In this document: one piece after another, positions 9,257 to 18,915 of the stretch | How positions within the stretch are numbered: position 1 is the stretch's first letter | Layout of the letters: the number at the start of each line of letters is the position of its first letter | NCBI RefSeq assembly: GCF_000756815.1 | Contig: NZ_CCVW01000001.1 | Coordinates: forward strand, 434,001-498,000 | Reading direction: 5' to 3' | DNA: 64,000 nucleotides | Origin: Legionella massiliensis | GTDB lineage: Bacteria; Pseudomonadota; Gammaproteobacteria; Legionellales; Legionellaceae | The notes under the pieces: generated by a model | The model's database searches: none | The model's input: only the letters and a program-made list of their open reading frames with translations | What the model was told of the DNA's origin: nothing | Made by a program: the position numbers and the translations under genes

Positions 9257-10581
9257 TATCTATTAGACATCGTTTTTTCATAAGTATTCAACTCATCCAA
9301 ACGCCCTTGATGCAAAGCCCAATCTTCAAAGAGAGTTAATTTGGCAGGAACACCGGTCAATATCTCATCTCGCTTTTTGTCTGCAGCATCGCATTTTGTT
9401 TTTCTCGAGAATGACAGAAAGCTATGTTTACTTCGCTTATCCTCATCCCGACCCTTGGAATACTTACCTAGGCAAAAGGCATGAAGAAGCGAGTTTCCTA
9501 ATCTTATTTCTTCTTCAGTCATCGAGATCATCACTTTGGACATCTCTGCCTTTGCCGTGGAAGAAAAATCCAAGGCAGCGGTGTAGGACTGATCTTTTTG
9601 CATTGCAAACTTTGTTTCAAGAAATTGTATTGACGAATTTAGAATAAGGTTAGGACTAGCGTCCTGCTGACATCGGCAATTTTGGATAAAACCATAAAGC
9701 CAATTATCCTCGGTAATCGCCCCGATAAATTGTACCCTGGAAGAGGGAACAAGAGCACTAGCAGCAGATAAGACTTCTAGCTCTCTAAAGCTTTTTATAT
9801 CAAATACATTCTTATGCTCAAGAAAGAAATTTTGAAAGTCCAAAGGATTATTTATTATAGATTTTACTATAGCTGTTTCAGACCGCCGTTCCTCATCGGT
9901 TGTTAATGCTCTGTAGTGAATAAGATAGGGCAATAATTCTAATTGCTCAGCCGTACAGTAGTGATGGATTAGATAAAAAGCTGTACCGAGTAAAGCATAA
10001 ATCGCCTTAAATTTTCCAATCTCATATCTTGATTGAAATTGCTGCTTTCGTTGCTGCAAATGCTTTAAGGGATAATTGTCGGTAGAACCTTTGTCTGCGT
10101 AGCCCATCATCCTGCTTGAACGAACCACAACCGCCAGCAAGTTGCTTAAATCGAGCAATGCAGGCCCTGCATGACCATATCGCTCCTCTAGCATGCGATA
10201 CATCATAGGATGATGAAAATCTTCTGCCAGCGCGCCTGTCATTCTAATTGTTCCCCCAGGTGGCGTCTGCCCAGGCCCCAGAGCCGCGGTTAAACGCTTA
10301 TATTCCTGGGCCAGATTCTTTTGAAATGCTAGCCAGGGCTCAACTTCTTTACTATTCAACCATTGCTCATAAGGTAAATTTACAGTTACCCAAGACCAGA
10401 AATTTTTTAAAATATTACTCACAGGGACTATTAATTCAGCTGTGACCTCTTGCTCTTCGCCCATTTCGCCCAGTAAACCATGCAAGCTTGAGGCTAACCC
10501 GTTTACATCTACAGAATTTTTTACCAAATCATTATTAGCAATCAATTCAACAAAAAGCCTTTTTAGGTCGCTAACTTTCAT
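9256..10581 (-). CDS. Uncharacterised protein, possible Dot/Icm effector
   Basis: A 441-residue protein I do not recognise. It is predicted soluble, mostly helical, and shows no signal peptide. The start is placed at the second in-frame Met: the codons between the two Met codons contain GGAGGATAAG, an ideal ribosome-binding site for the ATG at 10581. Residues ~365-400 are Lys/Arg/Ser-rich (KYSKGRDEDKRSKH), and the last 30 residues are polar with several Glu (LFEDWALHQGRLDELNTYEK), which is compatible with, but not proof of, a Dot/Icm secretion signal. It is monocistronic, convergent with 6S RNA, and separates conserved housekeeping genes, a typical setting for lineage-specific Legionella genes. 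Function unknown. Confidence 0.6.
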   Translation of the reverse strand: MKVSDLKRLFVELIANNDLVKNSVDVNGLASSLHGLLGEMGEEQEVTAELIVPVSNILKNFWSWVTVNLPYEQWLNSKEVEPWLAFQKNLAQEYKRLTAALGPGQTPPGGTIRMTGALAEDFHHPMMYRMLEERYGHAGPALLDLSNLLAVVVRSSRMMGYADKGSTDNYPLKHLQQRKQQFQSRYEIGKFKAIYALLGTAFYLIHHYCTAEQLELLPYLIHYRALTTDEERRSETAIVKSIINNPLDFQNFFLEHKNVFDIKSFRELEVLSAASALVPSSRVQFIGAITEDNWLYGFIQNCRCQQDASPNLILNSSIQFLETKFAMQKDQSYTAALDFSSTAKAEMSKVMISMTEEEIRLGNSLLHAFCLGKYSKGRDEDKRSKHSFLSFSRKTKCDAADKKRDEILTGVPAKLTLFEDWALHQGRLDELNTYEKTMSNR

Positions 10582-10684
10582 CTTATCCTCCATGAGTGAT
10601 TAAACCTTGCTCTAAATTAGCATGAGGCGACATGGAGTTCAATTTTTGATCGCATGGTTGTTTTCTTGAGGTTTTTGAGGCTGT

Positions 10685-12676
10685 TTAACCCATTTTGAGC
10701 TGTTCTTTAAGTGCTAAAAACTCATCCCGAACTTTTGCCGCCAGTTCAAACTCCATATTTTTGGCATGTTCGTACATTTGCTTTTCTAGGATTTTTATCT
10801 GCTTGGTCAACTGCTCGGTCGATAGGAGTTGATAACTAGCCTTAGGTTCTGCCACCTTTGATTTGCGTCTCGTACTATAGGCGCCTTCCATAATATCAGT
10901 GATTGATTTCTTGATCCCTTTCGGTGTAATGCCATGTTTCTTATTAAAATCAAGCTGTTTATTGCGGCGACGCTCTGTTTCCTCCAAAGCACGTTGCATG
11001 GAGCCTGTTATTCTATCAGCGTATAAAATTGCCCGCCCATTGACGTTTCGTGCAGCTCTTCCTATCGTCTGAATTAAAGAACGATCAGAGCGTAAAAAGC
11101 CTTCTTTGTCGGCGTCAAGAATAGCAACCAAGGCAACCTCCGGCATATCCAATCCTTCACGCAGCAAGTTAATACCAACCAAGACATCAAACTCACCTAA
11201 ACGCAGATCACGGATAATTTCCACTCGTTCAACAGTATCAATATCCGCATGCAAATAACGTACGCGCACGCCATGCTCACGCAAATAATCGGTCAAATCC
11301 TCAGCCATTCTCTTGGTAAGGGTTGTAATCAGGACACGCTCACCCTGAGCAACAACCAAGTGAATTTCAGAGAGTAAATCATCAACCTGGTTTTTGACTG
11401 GTCTTATAGTAACTTGCGGATCAATAAGACCAGTTGGACGAACAACCTGCTCCGCTACATTATCTGCCTGTTCTAATTCGTAGGGACCAGGGGTTGCTGA
11501 AACATAAATCGTCTGAGGCGAGCGTTCATTAAACTCTTCAAAACGAAGCGGGCGGTTATCCAAAGCCGAAGGCAGGCGAAAACCATAATTCACCAGGGTC
11601 TCTTTGCGAGCCCGATCCCCTCGATACATACCTCCGATTTGCGGCACGGTCACATGTGATTCGTCGATAATTAGCAAGGCTTCTGGAGGTAAATAATCAA
11701 ACAAGGTTGGCGGCGGCTCCCCCGCATTTCGCCCCGATAAATAACGTGAATAATTCTCAATCCCCGAGCAATATCCCAGTTCAAGCATCATCTCAATATC
11801 AAAACTGGTTCGTTGCTGCAATCTTTGCACTTCTAAAAGCTTGTTTTGTTCGGTAAATTCTGCAAGTCGTTCCCTAAGCTCTTCTTTGGCAAGATCAATG
11901 GTCTGTAATATTCGTTCACGCGGCGTGACATAATGTGTCTTGGGGAAAATGGTGACCCGTGGTAAGCGCTGTATAACCTCACCAGTTAACGGATCAAAAC
12001 GGGAAATATTCTCAACCTCATCATCAAAAAGCTCAATCCGAATAGCCTCTTTTTCAGAGTCAGCAGGAAAGATATCAATCACATCGCCATGAACACGAAA
12101 TTGGCCTCTTTCCAGTGATTGTTGGCTGCGTATGTATTGCATTTCAGCAAGGCGCCTTAAAATTTTGCGTTGATCAGATTGTTCTCCTCTGGATAGATGT
12201 AATAACATACGCAGGTATGAATCGGGATCACCCAAACCATAAATAGCCGAGACGGTTGCGACAATAATAGCATCCCGACGTTCAATCAGCGCTTTGGTAG
12301 CTGATAAGCGCATCTGCTCTATGTGCTCATTAATGGAAGCGTCTTTTTCTATGAAGGTATCCGAGGCTGGAACATAGGCCTCTGGTTGGTAATAATCATA
12401 GTAAGATACGAAATACTCCACGGCATTGTCAGGAAAATAGGTCTTGAATTCGCCATATAGCTGAGCAGCCAGAGTTTTGTTAGGCGCCATAACCAGCGTT
12501 GGACGTTTCATTGCCTGAATGACATGCGCAATGGTATAGGTTTTACCTGAACCTGTTACCCCTAAGAGTATTTGGCGTGCTAAACCAGATTCTAGGCCAT
12601 CGATCAATGAGCTTATTGCGGTTGGCTGATCGCCGGCAGGCTGATAATTTGAGTAAATTTTGAATATATCTTTCAT
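10685..12676 (-). CDS. uvrB: Excinuclease ABC subunit B
   Basis: A 663-residue helicase-like damage-verification subunit of nucleotide excision repair. Visible motifs: Walker [12 protein letters not shown] near residues 38-48; the [12 protein letters not shown] beta-hairpin that clamps DNA near 92-103; DESHVTVPQ (motif II) near 338; QTIGRAARN (motif VI) near 540; and a C-terminal UVR domain ([19 protein letters not shown]) that contacts UvrC. Length is normal. It is divergent from aspC with 73 bases between; no LexA-type operator (CTGT-N8-ACAG) is seen there. Confidence 0.97.
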   Translation of the reverse strand: MKDIFKIYSNYQPAGDQPTAISSLIDGLESGLARQILLGVTGSGKTYTIAHVIQAMKRPTLVMAPNKTLAAQLYGEFKTYFPDNAVEYFVSYYDYYQPEAYVPASDTFIEKDASINEHIEQMRLSATKALIERRDAIIVATVSAIYGLGDPDSYLRMLLHLSRGEQSDQRKILRRLAEMQYIRSQQSLERGQFRVHGDVIDIFPADSEKEAIRIELFDDEVENISRFDPLTGEVIQRLPRVTIFPKTHYVTPRERILQTIDLAKEELRERLAEFTEQNKLLEVQRLQQRTSFDIEMMLELGYCSGIENYSRYLSGRNAGEPPPTLFDYLPPEALLIIDESHVTVPQIGGMYRGDRARKETLVNYGFRLPSALDNRPLRFEEFNERSPQTIYVSATPGPYELEQADNVAEQVVRPTGLIDPQVTIRPVKNQVDDLLSEIHLVVAQGERVLITTLTKRMAEDLTDYLREHGVRVRYLHADIDTVERVEIIRDLRLGEFDVLVGINLLREGLDMPEVALVAILDADKEGFLRSDRSLIQTIGRAARNVNGRAILYADRITGSMQRALEETERRRNKQLDFNKKHGITPKGIKKSITDIMEGAYSTRRKSKVAEPKASYQLLSTEQLTKQIKILEKQMYEHAKNMEFELAAKVRDEFLALKEQLKMG

Positions 12677-12749
12677 AATATAAACTATAACCGATCAACA
12701 GAGTGTTTCAAACATTCAATGGTCAGAAACATAGCACGGGAGTAAAAAA

Positions 12750-13928
12750 ATGGATATCGCACTGGCAGCGCGGATACAACAAGTAAAGCCATCACCTACA
12801 CTTGCTGTAGCAGCAAAAGCCGCAAAAATGAAGGCAGAAGGTCTAGACATTATCGGTCTTGGCACTGGAGAGCCTGATTTCGATACACCAGCACACATTA
12901 AACAAGCAGCTATCGCAGCAATTGACGCAGGTTTTACTAAATATACTGCTGTCGATGGTATCGCTGAGCTTAAACAGGCCATTAAAGATAAATTCAAACG
13001 AGACAATAACCTCGATTATCAATTGAACCAAATTCTGGTATCGGTTGGTGGCAAACAAAGCTTTTATAACTTATGCCAAGCCTTTATCAATGAAGGCGAT
13101 GAGGTCCTGATTCCAGCCCCTTATTGGGTTTCTTACCCTGACATGGTTTTATTAGCAGGCGGAACTCCCGTAATTATGCCTTCGACACCGGCTGATCATT
13201 ACAAAATTTCACCAGCACAGCTTGCTAAAGCAATTACCCCCAAAACAAAACTGGTCGTATTAAATAGCCCATCGAACCCCTCCGGTGTAGCCTATAGCCT
13301 TGACGAACTCAGAGCGCTTGGCGAAGTGTTAGAACAGCATCCGCATGTATTTATTGCAACAGATGATATGTATGAACACATTATCTGGACTATGCCCTTC
13401 GCAAACATTTTAAATGCTTGCCCCAGTTTGTACTCACGGACAATCGTACTCAATGGCGTATCCAAAGCCTATGCAATGACCGGTTGGCGCATCGGCTATG
13501 CAGCCGGCCCTGCACCACTAATTGAAGCGATGAAAACTGTACAGTCGCAATCAACATCCAACCCTTGCTCTATCGCACAAAAAGCAGCTGTAGCAGCATT
13601 AAATGGCGGTAGCGAGTCTGTAGAACATATGGTTGAAGCCTTCCATAAACGTCATGATTTTGTTGTTGAACGCTTATATGAAATCCCCGGCGTTGAAGTT
13701 ATTCCAGCCGATGGAACTTTCTATATATTCCCAAACGTGCAACCCATCATCGAAAAACGCGGCTTCGCCAACGACGTACAATTTTCCGAAGCACTCTTAC
13801 AAGAAGTAGGCGTCGCCCTGGTACCAGGCTCCGCCTTCGGAAACGAAGGTTGCATCCGCCTATCTTTCGCAACCAGCATGGAAATCTTGCAAGACGCATT
13901 AGCTCGCTTACAACGTTTCTGTAAATAA
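12750..13928 (+). CDS. aspC: Aspartate aminotransferase (class I PLP enzyme)
   Basis: A 392-residue fold-type I aminotransferase. The PLP-binding Lys lies in VSKAYAMTGWRIGY (residues ~243-256), the SPSNPSG block near 174-180, and the carboxylate-binding Arg in CIRLSFATS near the C-terminus. The GTGEPDFDTP start motif marks the I-gamma subgroup. It interconverts aspartate and oxaloacetate with the 2-oxoglutarate/glutamate pair; some members also act on prephenate, which cannot be decided by eye. The gene ends 78 bases before tRNA-Asn, whose amino acid derives from aspartate, but the adjacency is probably incidental. Confidence 0.9.
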   Translation: MDIALAARIQQVKPSPTLAVAAKAAKMKAEGLDIIGLGTGEPDFDTPAHIKQAAIAAIDAGFTKYTAVDGIAELKQAIKDKFKRDNNLDYQLNQILVSVGGKQSFYNLCQAFINEGDEVLIPAPYWVSYPDMVLLAGGTPVIMPSTPADHYKISPAQLAKAITPKTKLVVLNSPSNPSGVAYSLDELRALGEVLEQHPHVFIATDDMYEHIIWTMPFANILNACPSLYSRTIVLNGVSKAYAMTGWRIGYAAGPAPLIEAMKTVQSQSTSNPCSIAQKAAVAALNGGSESVEHMVEAFHKRHDFVVERLYEIPGVEVIPADGTFYIFPNVQPIIEKRGFANDVQFSEALLQEVGVALVPGSAFGNEGCIRLSFATSMEILQDALARLQRFCK

Positions 13929-13967
13929 AAATCAAGAAATAAAGGAAAAAAATTCTGTAAAATCCTC

Positions 13968-13996
13968 TTGACCTCCCCGCGGAATCCATTTAAGAT
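13968..13996 (+). promoter_or_regulatory. Putative promoter of tRNA-Asn
   Basis: TTGACC at 13968-13973 and TAAGAT at 13991-13996 are separated by 17 bases, followed by a GC-rich discriminator as in stringently controlled tRNA promoters. Start would fall near 14002-14004. A perfect 8-bp hairpin, GCGGAATC/GATTCCGC at 13979-14001 with a 7-base loop, overlaps the spacer and -10 and may end or attenuate aspC transcription. Confidence 0.5.
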
Positions 13997-14006
13997 TCCG
14001 CCTCAT

Positions 14007-14082
14007 TCCCCGGTAGCTCAGTCGGTAGAGCGGATGACTGTTAATCATTAGGTCACAAGTTCGAGTCTTGTCCGGGGAGCCA
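14007..14082 (+). tRNA. tRNA-Asn (anticodon GTT)
   Basis: A 76-base cloverleaf with encoded CCA end. Acceptor TCCCCGG pairs with CCGGGGA; the D arm contains AGCTCAGTCGGTAGAGC; anticodon GTT is at 14040-14042 in the loop CTGTTAA; the T arm carries TTCGAGT. It is very close to E. coli tRNA-Asn. The following CCCAGTCTGGGTTTT (14086-14100) is a weak terminator-like sequence. Accessory genes begin directly downstream, so this tRNA is a plausible integration target. Confidence 0.97.
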
Positions 14083-14232
14083 CTCCCAGTCTGGGTTTTG
14101 GCGGAAATCAAATCAAATCTTAAATTTTCGTGTCGAATATGTGTCGAAGTTTGAACGCCTCTTTCTCATAGTTTCCTAAATATCCAAATGTTTATACGTA
14201 ACATAGAATTGTCAAATTTTCATGTAGACAAC

Positions 14233-15315
14233 TTATTCGGTATAGTCCTTTATGTTTAGGTGTTTATTTTCTTTATAAGCAATGATCCATTGATGTCTGT
14301 TTAATTTACCATTACTAATTATTTGTATTATCACTTTTGCCCATCCTTCTTGATAAACATAGTCATTATGTACTTCATCAAAATTACAAAATTCTGTATT
14401 CGTATCAAATGGGTCTTCTTTATCAGAAGTAAGGGGACGGATTTTAAAAATTGAATAAAAACATCTATGGTCATAATCAGAAAACTTTATTTCACATCCT
14501 TTCTCAACAAGCTCACGAATTTTCTTAGGTTTCATCCCCCCATAATTAATAACTGGTTTTTGAATAACTTTATCTTTGATAATAGTAATAAGCTTTTCAT
14601 AATTTCCTCTATCTTCAACGCTTAATGAAGACCAATTGACAAATTTAATAGCTAAATCATTTCGTTCAGTATTCGAAATTTTAGGAATTTGAATAAGCTT
14701 AATGCTATAAAAATTAGAATTAAAAATATCCTGAGATAAGGAGCTACGATAGTTTTCTATAAATCTTTTTAGATCTTTTAAATCAGCTGACAATGCTCTT
14801 TTATTTGCAATTTCCTGAGTGTTATTTCGTAATACAGAAAACTGTAATGAAAATGCTAAGGTTTCATTTATACAATACTCATATCCAAACCATTCAATTA
14901 ATTGGGACTCAAAATTGTAAAGCAATGCCTGACACTCACCGAATAGCATCGTATCAAATTCAATTTTTTCAACATGCCTGTGCTCAACTTTATTTCTAAG
15001 TAAAATAAAAAAATTTAAATTAGCTTTAACAGCTTCAGATAAATTACCGTACTCTTTTATACAATTACTTAAATCCCAAGCCATTCTTTCATTATCTTTT
15101 TTAAGATAGCGATTAGACTTTTTATCTCTATAGTAATACTTATCCCCAATACTTTGGTAGAAATAACAATGAAATAATCGTGTCCAAGCAATAATCATTA
15201 AAGATATAAATGCCTCCGTTCGGAATGTTGCCCTTGGCTTGTTATAGATTTCCACAGCTAATAAAGCTGAATCTATAGAAGAAGCTAATATTGATTTTGC
15301 TCTCCCTTTTTTCAT
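14233..15315 (-). CDS. DUF3644-like protein with HEPN-type RNase motif
   Basis: A 360-residue protein. The start (SSIDSALLAVEIYNKPRATFRTEAF, split over residues ~12-36) matches the opening of DUF3644 proteins, which begin with a helix, an EIYNKP turn and a second helix. R107-N-K-V-E-H112 is an Rx4H motif, the signature of HEPN ribonucleases. The C-terminal half (~190-360) is Lys-rich and mixed alpha/beta with no motif I recognise. HEPN proteins often act in defence and toxin systems; for this gene that is inference. It is divergent from the next gene with a 112-base shared promoter region. The DNA is strongly AT-rich compared with aspC, suggesting acquisition. Confidence 0.6.
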   Translation of the reverse strand: MKKGRAKSILASSIDSALLAVEIYNKPRATFRTEAFISLMIIAWTRLFHCYFYQSIGDKYYYRDKKSNRYLKKDNERMAWDLSNCIKEYGNLSEAVKANLNFFILLRNKVEHRHVEKIEFDTMLFGECQALLYNFESQLIEWFGYEYCINETLAFSLQFSVLRNNTQEIANKRALSADLKDLKRFIENYRSSLSQDIFNSNFYSIKLIQIPKISNTERNDLAIKFVNWSSLSVEDRGNYEKLITIIKDKVIQKPVINYGGMKPKKIRELVEKGCEIKFSDYDHRCFYSIFKIRPLTSDKEDPFDTNTEFCNFDEVHNDYVYQEGWAKVIIQIISNGKLNRHQWIIAYKENKHLNIKDYTE

Positions 15316-15427
15316 ATCAAACTTAACATTTATTCATGTTATTTTTTATTATAGACAACGCATAAAGAACAACCCTTATGCTCTACAATTGATTAATATC
15401 TGAGAGACTTAATAATTAGGAGGAATT

Positions 15428-16186
15428 ATGGCTATTGAACACAGCATAGAATATCAAGAAAGAGAAGCGGCAAAAGAAATACTCCCAGAACTGAACGAAC
15501 ATTTAGATTACAGTACTAAAATCTATAATTCCTGCTTTAGTATTCAGCGCTTTTTAGATGGAAAAACTATTAACGATGTTGGTCAGTTACTACGTAGTCA
15601 AATGATGATTTTAATGAGAATTACTGATTTTTTAAGATGCATTCAACATATAGTTATACTTGGTTATCCAGAACAAGCATGTACATTAGCAGCTTCAATT
15701 TTTGAGTTATCTCATACCGCTGTATACTTCTCATATGACAATGCTGCGATGCTAAAATGGCTGGCTAGTTCTGATGGCGAAAAGAATATGCCAAAGCTCA
15801 TTGGAATAGATACGTATAAAAAACTAGTAGAACATAATTGCCAAAAAGTAGGAGTACCATCAGAGCCTGAAGTTTCAGTCTACAGACAATTATGCTGGAT
15901 GAAACACTCTCACCCAATTATGCAAGATATTCAGATAAACAATGATAAAGCAAAGTTTCTTATAGGACCTTTTACAGATGAGAGATCAATTAGTCATGCA
16001 TGGTTTGCTATTGAACAAAGTGGTAGATTAACTGAAATGCTAATATCACACATTGTATTTCCTAAGGGATTATTATCCGATTCAGACTTAAACGTGAAAA
16101 GGCAAATGCTACTCGATCTTACAAATATGAGAGATAGGCTAAACAAAAAAGCTCAAGCGAGATTTAATATTTTAGCCCCGGAGTAA
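15428..16186 (+). CDS. Helical protein, HEPN/DUF5677-like, in candidate defence cassette
   Basis: A 252-residue, almost entirely helical protein with a strong ribosome-binding site (AGGAGG 7 bases before ATG). Residues ~50-90 (MMILMRITDFLRCIQHIV, then AASIFELSH) and the RQLCWMKHSHPI block near 157-168 recall DUF5677/AbiV-like proteins, in which a long helical bundle carries an Arg and a late His. The resemblance is by pattern only and no search was made. It begins 112 bases from the divergent DUF3644-like gene, implying shared control, and is followed by an HNH-like gene. Function unknown; a role as partner or inhibitor of the neighbouring HEPN protein is a hypothesis. Confidence 0.45.
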   Translation: MAIEHSIEYQEREAAKEILPELNEHLDYSTKIYNSCFSIQRFLDGKTINDVGQLLRSQMMILMRITDFLRCIQHIVILGYPEQACTLAASIFELSHTAVYFSYDNAAMLKWLASSDGEKNMPKLIGIDTYKKLVEHNCQKVGVPSEPEVSVYRQLCWMKHSHPIMQDIQINNDKAKFLIGPFTDERSISHAWFAIEQSGRLTEMLISHIVFPKGLLSDSDLNVKRQMLLDLTNMRDRLNKKAQARFNILAPE

Positions 16187-16344
16187 ACATATTTCCTGCG
16201 TCGCGGCAACTCAAAAGGGTCTTGCCTTTTGCTTTTCACTAACTTAAAGCAATAGGCAAGACTTGACCCTAATTTGTTACAAGCAATAGATTATGATTAA
16301 AAATATACCTATATTGGATTGAATAATATTGAAAGGAAATCTAT

Positions 16345-17070
16345 ATGAATACAAAAGTTCAATTTAAATGCGCGCTCTGCCCTGAAATTGCAACAACTAG
16401 AGAGCATTTAATTAAAAAAACAATTGTTGATGAATTGATGTTTGATAAGCCTATATCTAAGAGACCCTTAAAAATATTAAGGCCCCGATCATGTAAAATT
16501 GTCCAGGGCTCCAAATCTGATGCAATAAAATATCCTCCAAATCTTTGTCAATCATGCAATGGGCATAGAAGCCAACCTTTTGATAGGGCGTATCACCTTT
16601 TTATGAACTACGTAATTAGTAATGAGAAAAATATTTTTTCCTCGAATAGAATCAATCTGAATGTAATTAAAGGGCTAAATAAAGAACATTTATTTAAATA
16701 TTTCATAAAATCTTTTTGTTGCATGATTGATAGTACTCAACACACTAAAGAAAAAACTTTATTTTCACCGTTAGAACTTGTCAATGCATTCCATGGAGGT
16801 TCCTATGGGAAAAATCTATTAATTCAATTTATTTCTCGTGGCTCTCTAAAAGAACATCCCATGAGAAAATATATTCTGGTCAGTAATCCTATTTATACTC
16901 AATTGCCAGGGAATTCGTTTTCTTTCATGTATAGTGAATCTTTTGGTTGGTTTCAAATCCGTTATATTTATCATAAGTTTCATAATAAAGCTGAAATAAG
17001 AGCCTGCTTACCATTTTTTCCTAATTACTGGGTTGGAAAAAGTAAAGAAATTTTAGTAAATACAATCTAA
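16345..17070 (+). CDS. HNH-type nuclease-like protein with two CxxC pairs
   Basis: A 241-residue protein. The N-terminus carries CALC (residues 9-12), TREHLI (His21) and, after a basic linker, NLCQSCNGHRSQPFD (second Cys pair near 75-78). This is the order CxxC...EH...CxxCN...D of zinc-stabilised HNH endonucleases (HNH_5 type). The remaining 150 residues have no recognised motif and may bind a target. A good ribosome-binding site (GAAAGGAAA) precedes the ATG at 16345. A metal-dependent DNA or RNA nuclease is likely by motif; the histidines of a complete beta-beta-alpha-metal finger are not all obvious, so activity is uncertain. Confidence 0.5.
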   Translation: MNTKVQFKCALCPEIATTREHLIKKTIVDELMFDKPISKRPLKILRPRSCKIVQGSKSDAIKYPPNLCQSCNGHRSQPFDRAYHLFMNYVISNEKNIFSSNRINLNVIKGLNKEHLFKYFIKSFCCMIDSTQHTKEKTLFSPLELVNAFHGGSYGKNLLIQFISRGSLKEHPMRKYILVSNPIYTQLPGNSFSFMYSESFGWFQIRYIYHKFHNKAEIRACLPFFPNYWVGKSKEILVNTI

Positions 17071-17168
17071 AAATTTACGACAAAATAATAAAAAAAATAT
17101 GCAAATTATCTATGATCCGAATATCTCTTCAAATTATTACTTTCTAATTGAAAAATTATTAATTCAGG

Positions 17169-17294
17169 TGGTGCGAGGGAGAGGACTTGAACCTCTCTCT
17201 GGCTTTTCCTGGCAGATTTAAAACTACAGTTAATGCAAAATCTCTTATTTAGATTGAAAGCACCCTACCTAGCCCCGCAAAAACCATGCCTCGC
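17169..17294 (-). ncRNA. tRNA-like RNA element, ~126 bases
   Basis: On the minus strand, GCGAGG begins an element whose 3' end is a canonical tRNA half: T stem AGAGG/CCTCT around loop TTCAAGT, then CCCTCGC, discriminator A and CCA. The 5' GCGAGG pairs with CCTCGC, giving a six-pair acceptor stem; outside it the pairing continues to ten (TGGTGCGAGG/CCTCGCACCA, 17289-17298 and 17169-17178). The 5' half is not canonical: there is no normal D arm, though GGTAGGGTGC resembles the tRNA-Leu D-loop end and AATCT/AGATT can form an anticodon-like arm. It could be a decayed tRNA-Leu, an attachment-site remnant, or a functional tRNA-like RNA of an element. Confidence 0.4.
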
Positions 17295-17299
17295 ACCAA

Positions 17300-18128
17300 A
17301 CACAAATTACAATGATTGAATTAATATTAAACATAAGCTTCTCCATAGACATTTTCATGAAAGGCCATGCTATCAACCCAAACAAGATTTCTACATTTTC
17401 CTGAATCTTAATCCTTATATCCAAGTCATTATGCAAAATAGCTCGATTACATTTGCATGTTTTATATATTATAGAACTAAAAATAAAACAAAGCTGTCCA
17501 ATTAATAAGTTAAAGAGATATAGTTACAATTTCTAAAGAAAGATAAACACAATGCGTCACTGCAACTTCTGTGCAGTGACGCAGGAATTCCCTCACGCTA
17601 CAACCCAATAAAATCAAGCTCTAAACACTTCTCTGTCCTAACGCGCTACTCGCGATCGGATAAAATAATGTCCTAAAACCCCTTGTTCCCAGATCCCTGC
17701 TTTGCTAATTTGTAAGCGAAGCATTACTAATGAGCAGATGAGAACTCTGCGAAACGCTTAGGCGTCTAATGCTAAGCCTTATCATTCCCTTAACCTTAGG
17801 GCTGGACGTTCAGTTGGGAACCGTGTCAAGGAACTCTGTCATTCGGCAGAGCGTGTCGAAAGACTCTAAGTCATCATTACAATGACCATGGATTAGAGAT
17901 AAAGCCACTTAGTTTTGTCGATCTTATTTAATCAATAAACAAAAGGAGAAAATCACTAAAAAACTGTTGTACCTTGGCGAGATCGTTTGCCTTATAACGA
18001 TTGCTTTGCCCCCTTCTTCGAGCATTACGGCTTTGCCGGGTTTCATCCTTTGAAATGAACCGCTCGACCAACACTAAACTCAAACAGGGCAAATAACTTT
18101 AGATTAACCACTTTTTCGGGGTGGGGTA
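17300..18128. other. Non-coding stretch with a perfect 12-bp hairpin
   Basis: About 830 bases without a convincing gene. The first 250 are very AT-rich. At 17553-17583 TGCGTCACTGCA and its exact complement flank a 7-base loop (ACTTCTG). There is no U-tract after it, so it is not a typical terminator; a protein-binding or att-like site are alternatives. The segment 17640-18060 is richer in GC and holds short dyads (for example GCTTTGCTAAT / ATTACTAATGAGC-like words and CTCTGTCATTCGGCAGAG). It ends in the leader of the decayed integrase. Confidence 0.5.
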
Positions 18129-18910
18129 ATGACAGCAAATTCTTTAAGAAAACAAGCTACTCTTCTTATGAAGACTAATAAAGATGGAAGCTATAAGGAA
18201 AGGCAACGCAGAGCTTTTGTCCTTAACAAAATGCTGGATGGGCTCTATACCATCAAACAAACTCCTGCTTCATGGCAGGAGTTGAATACTCAGCAAATTC
18301 ATTCCCTAGTCAGCAGCTGGAAAGCACAAAGAGTGAAGCCTGCAACTATCATGCGTTATATGACCATCATCCGCAAAGTTCTTGCAGACCTTGGCTGTCA
18401 TGTTCGCTATATCGACAACAAGAGTCTGCTATTATCTCGCTCCAAACCACGGAAGAAGCGTATCAAAATATCGGCTGATTCCTGGCAATCTCTGACTAAT
18501 CCTGCCGTGCGTCTTATCATGGCTTTGCAAACTCATTTTGGTCTTACATTTCAAGAAGCCATTCATTTTAAAACTTCTACGCAGCTCCAGAATAATCAAT
18601 TAATGATTTCTGATCGCACTATTCCAGTGCTTACCAAAGAGCAACGTGCCATTTTGAATGAATTTAACCTATTGGTAGATGAGGATAAGAGTCTTATTAA
18701 AAATATGGCCAGCAATATATAAGAATCTATTGGCATGGTGATTTAAAACGCCATAAGCTACCTGGTAATAGAAGCTGGCGGTATTGGTACGCTAAACAAC
18801 GGCTTGAATTATTACGTCCAGAAATAGGGTATACCCAAGCCTGCCAGACTATTCGCCAGGAAATGGGTATAAAGTCTCGAAATACTCTGTGTTTGTACCT
18901 AAACAAATAA
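18129..18910 (+). pseudogene. Decayed integrase-like gene with a frameshift
   Basis: The first 197 codons (to 18722) encode a SAM-like N-terminal region (SWQELNTQQIHSLVSSWKAQ, PATIMRYMTIIRKVL) and the start of a catalytic-like region (IMALQTHFGLTFQEAIHF). In related elements this box reads FGLRREEA; here the catalytic Arg is absent. The frame stops at 18722, but another frame from about 18721 to 18910 continues with YWHGDLKRHKLPGNRSWRYW and ends NTLCLYLNK, resembling the end of the same integrase-domain family. So the gene is frameshifted and catalytically dead, and a middle part may be missing. It marks a former integrative element. Confidence 0.55.
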
Positions 18911-18915
18911 TTTGC

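Noticed and set aside
12677-12749. LexA operator for uvrB
   Set aside because: No CTGT-N8-ACAG palindrome is present in the uvrB-aspC gap.
17169-17298. tmRNA or split tmRNA
   Set aside because: There is no room for a tag reading frame, and the 5' end lacks the tmRNA consensus.
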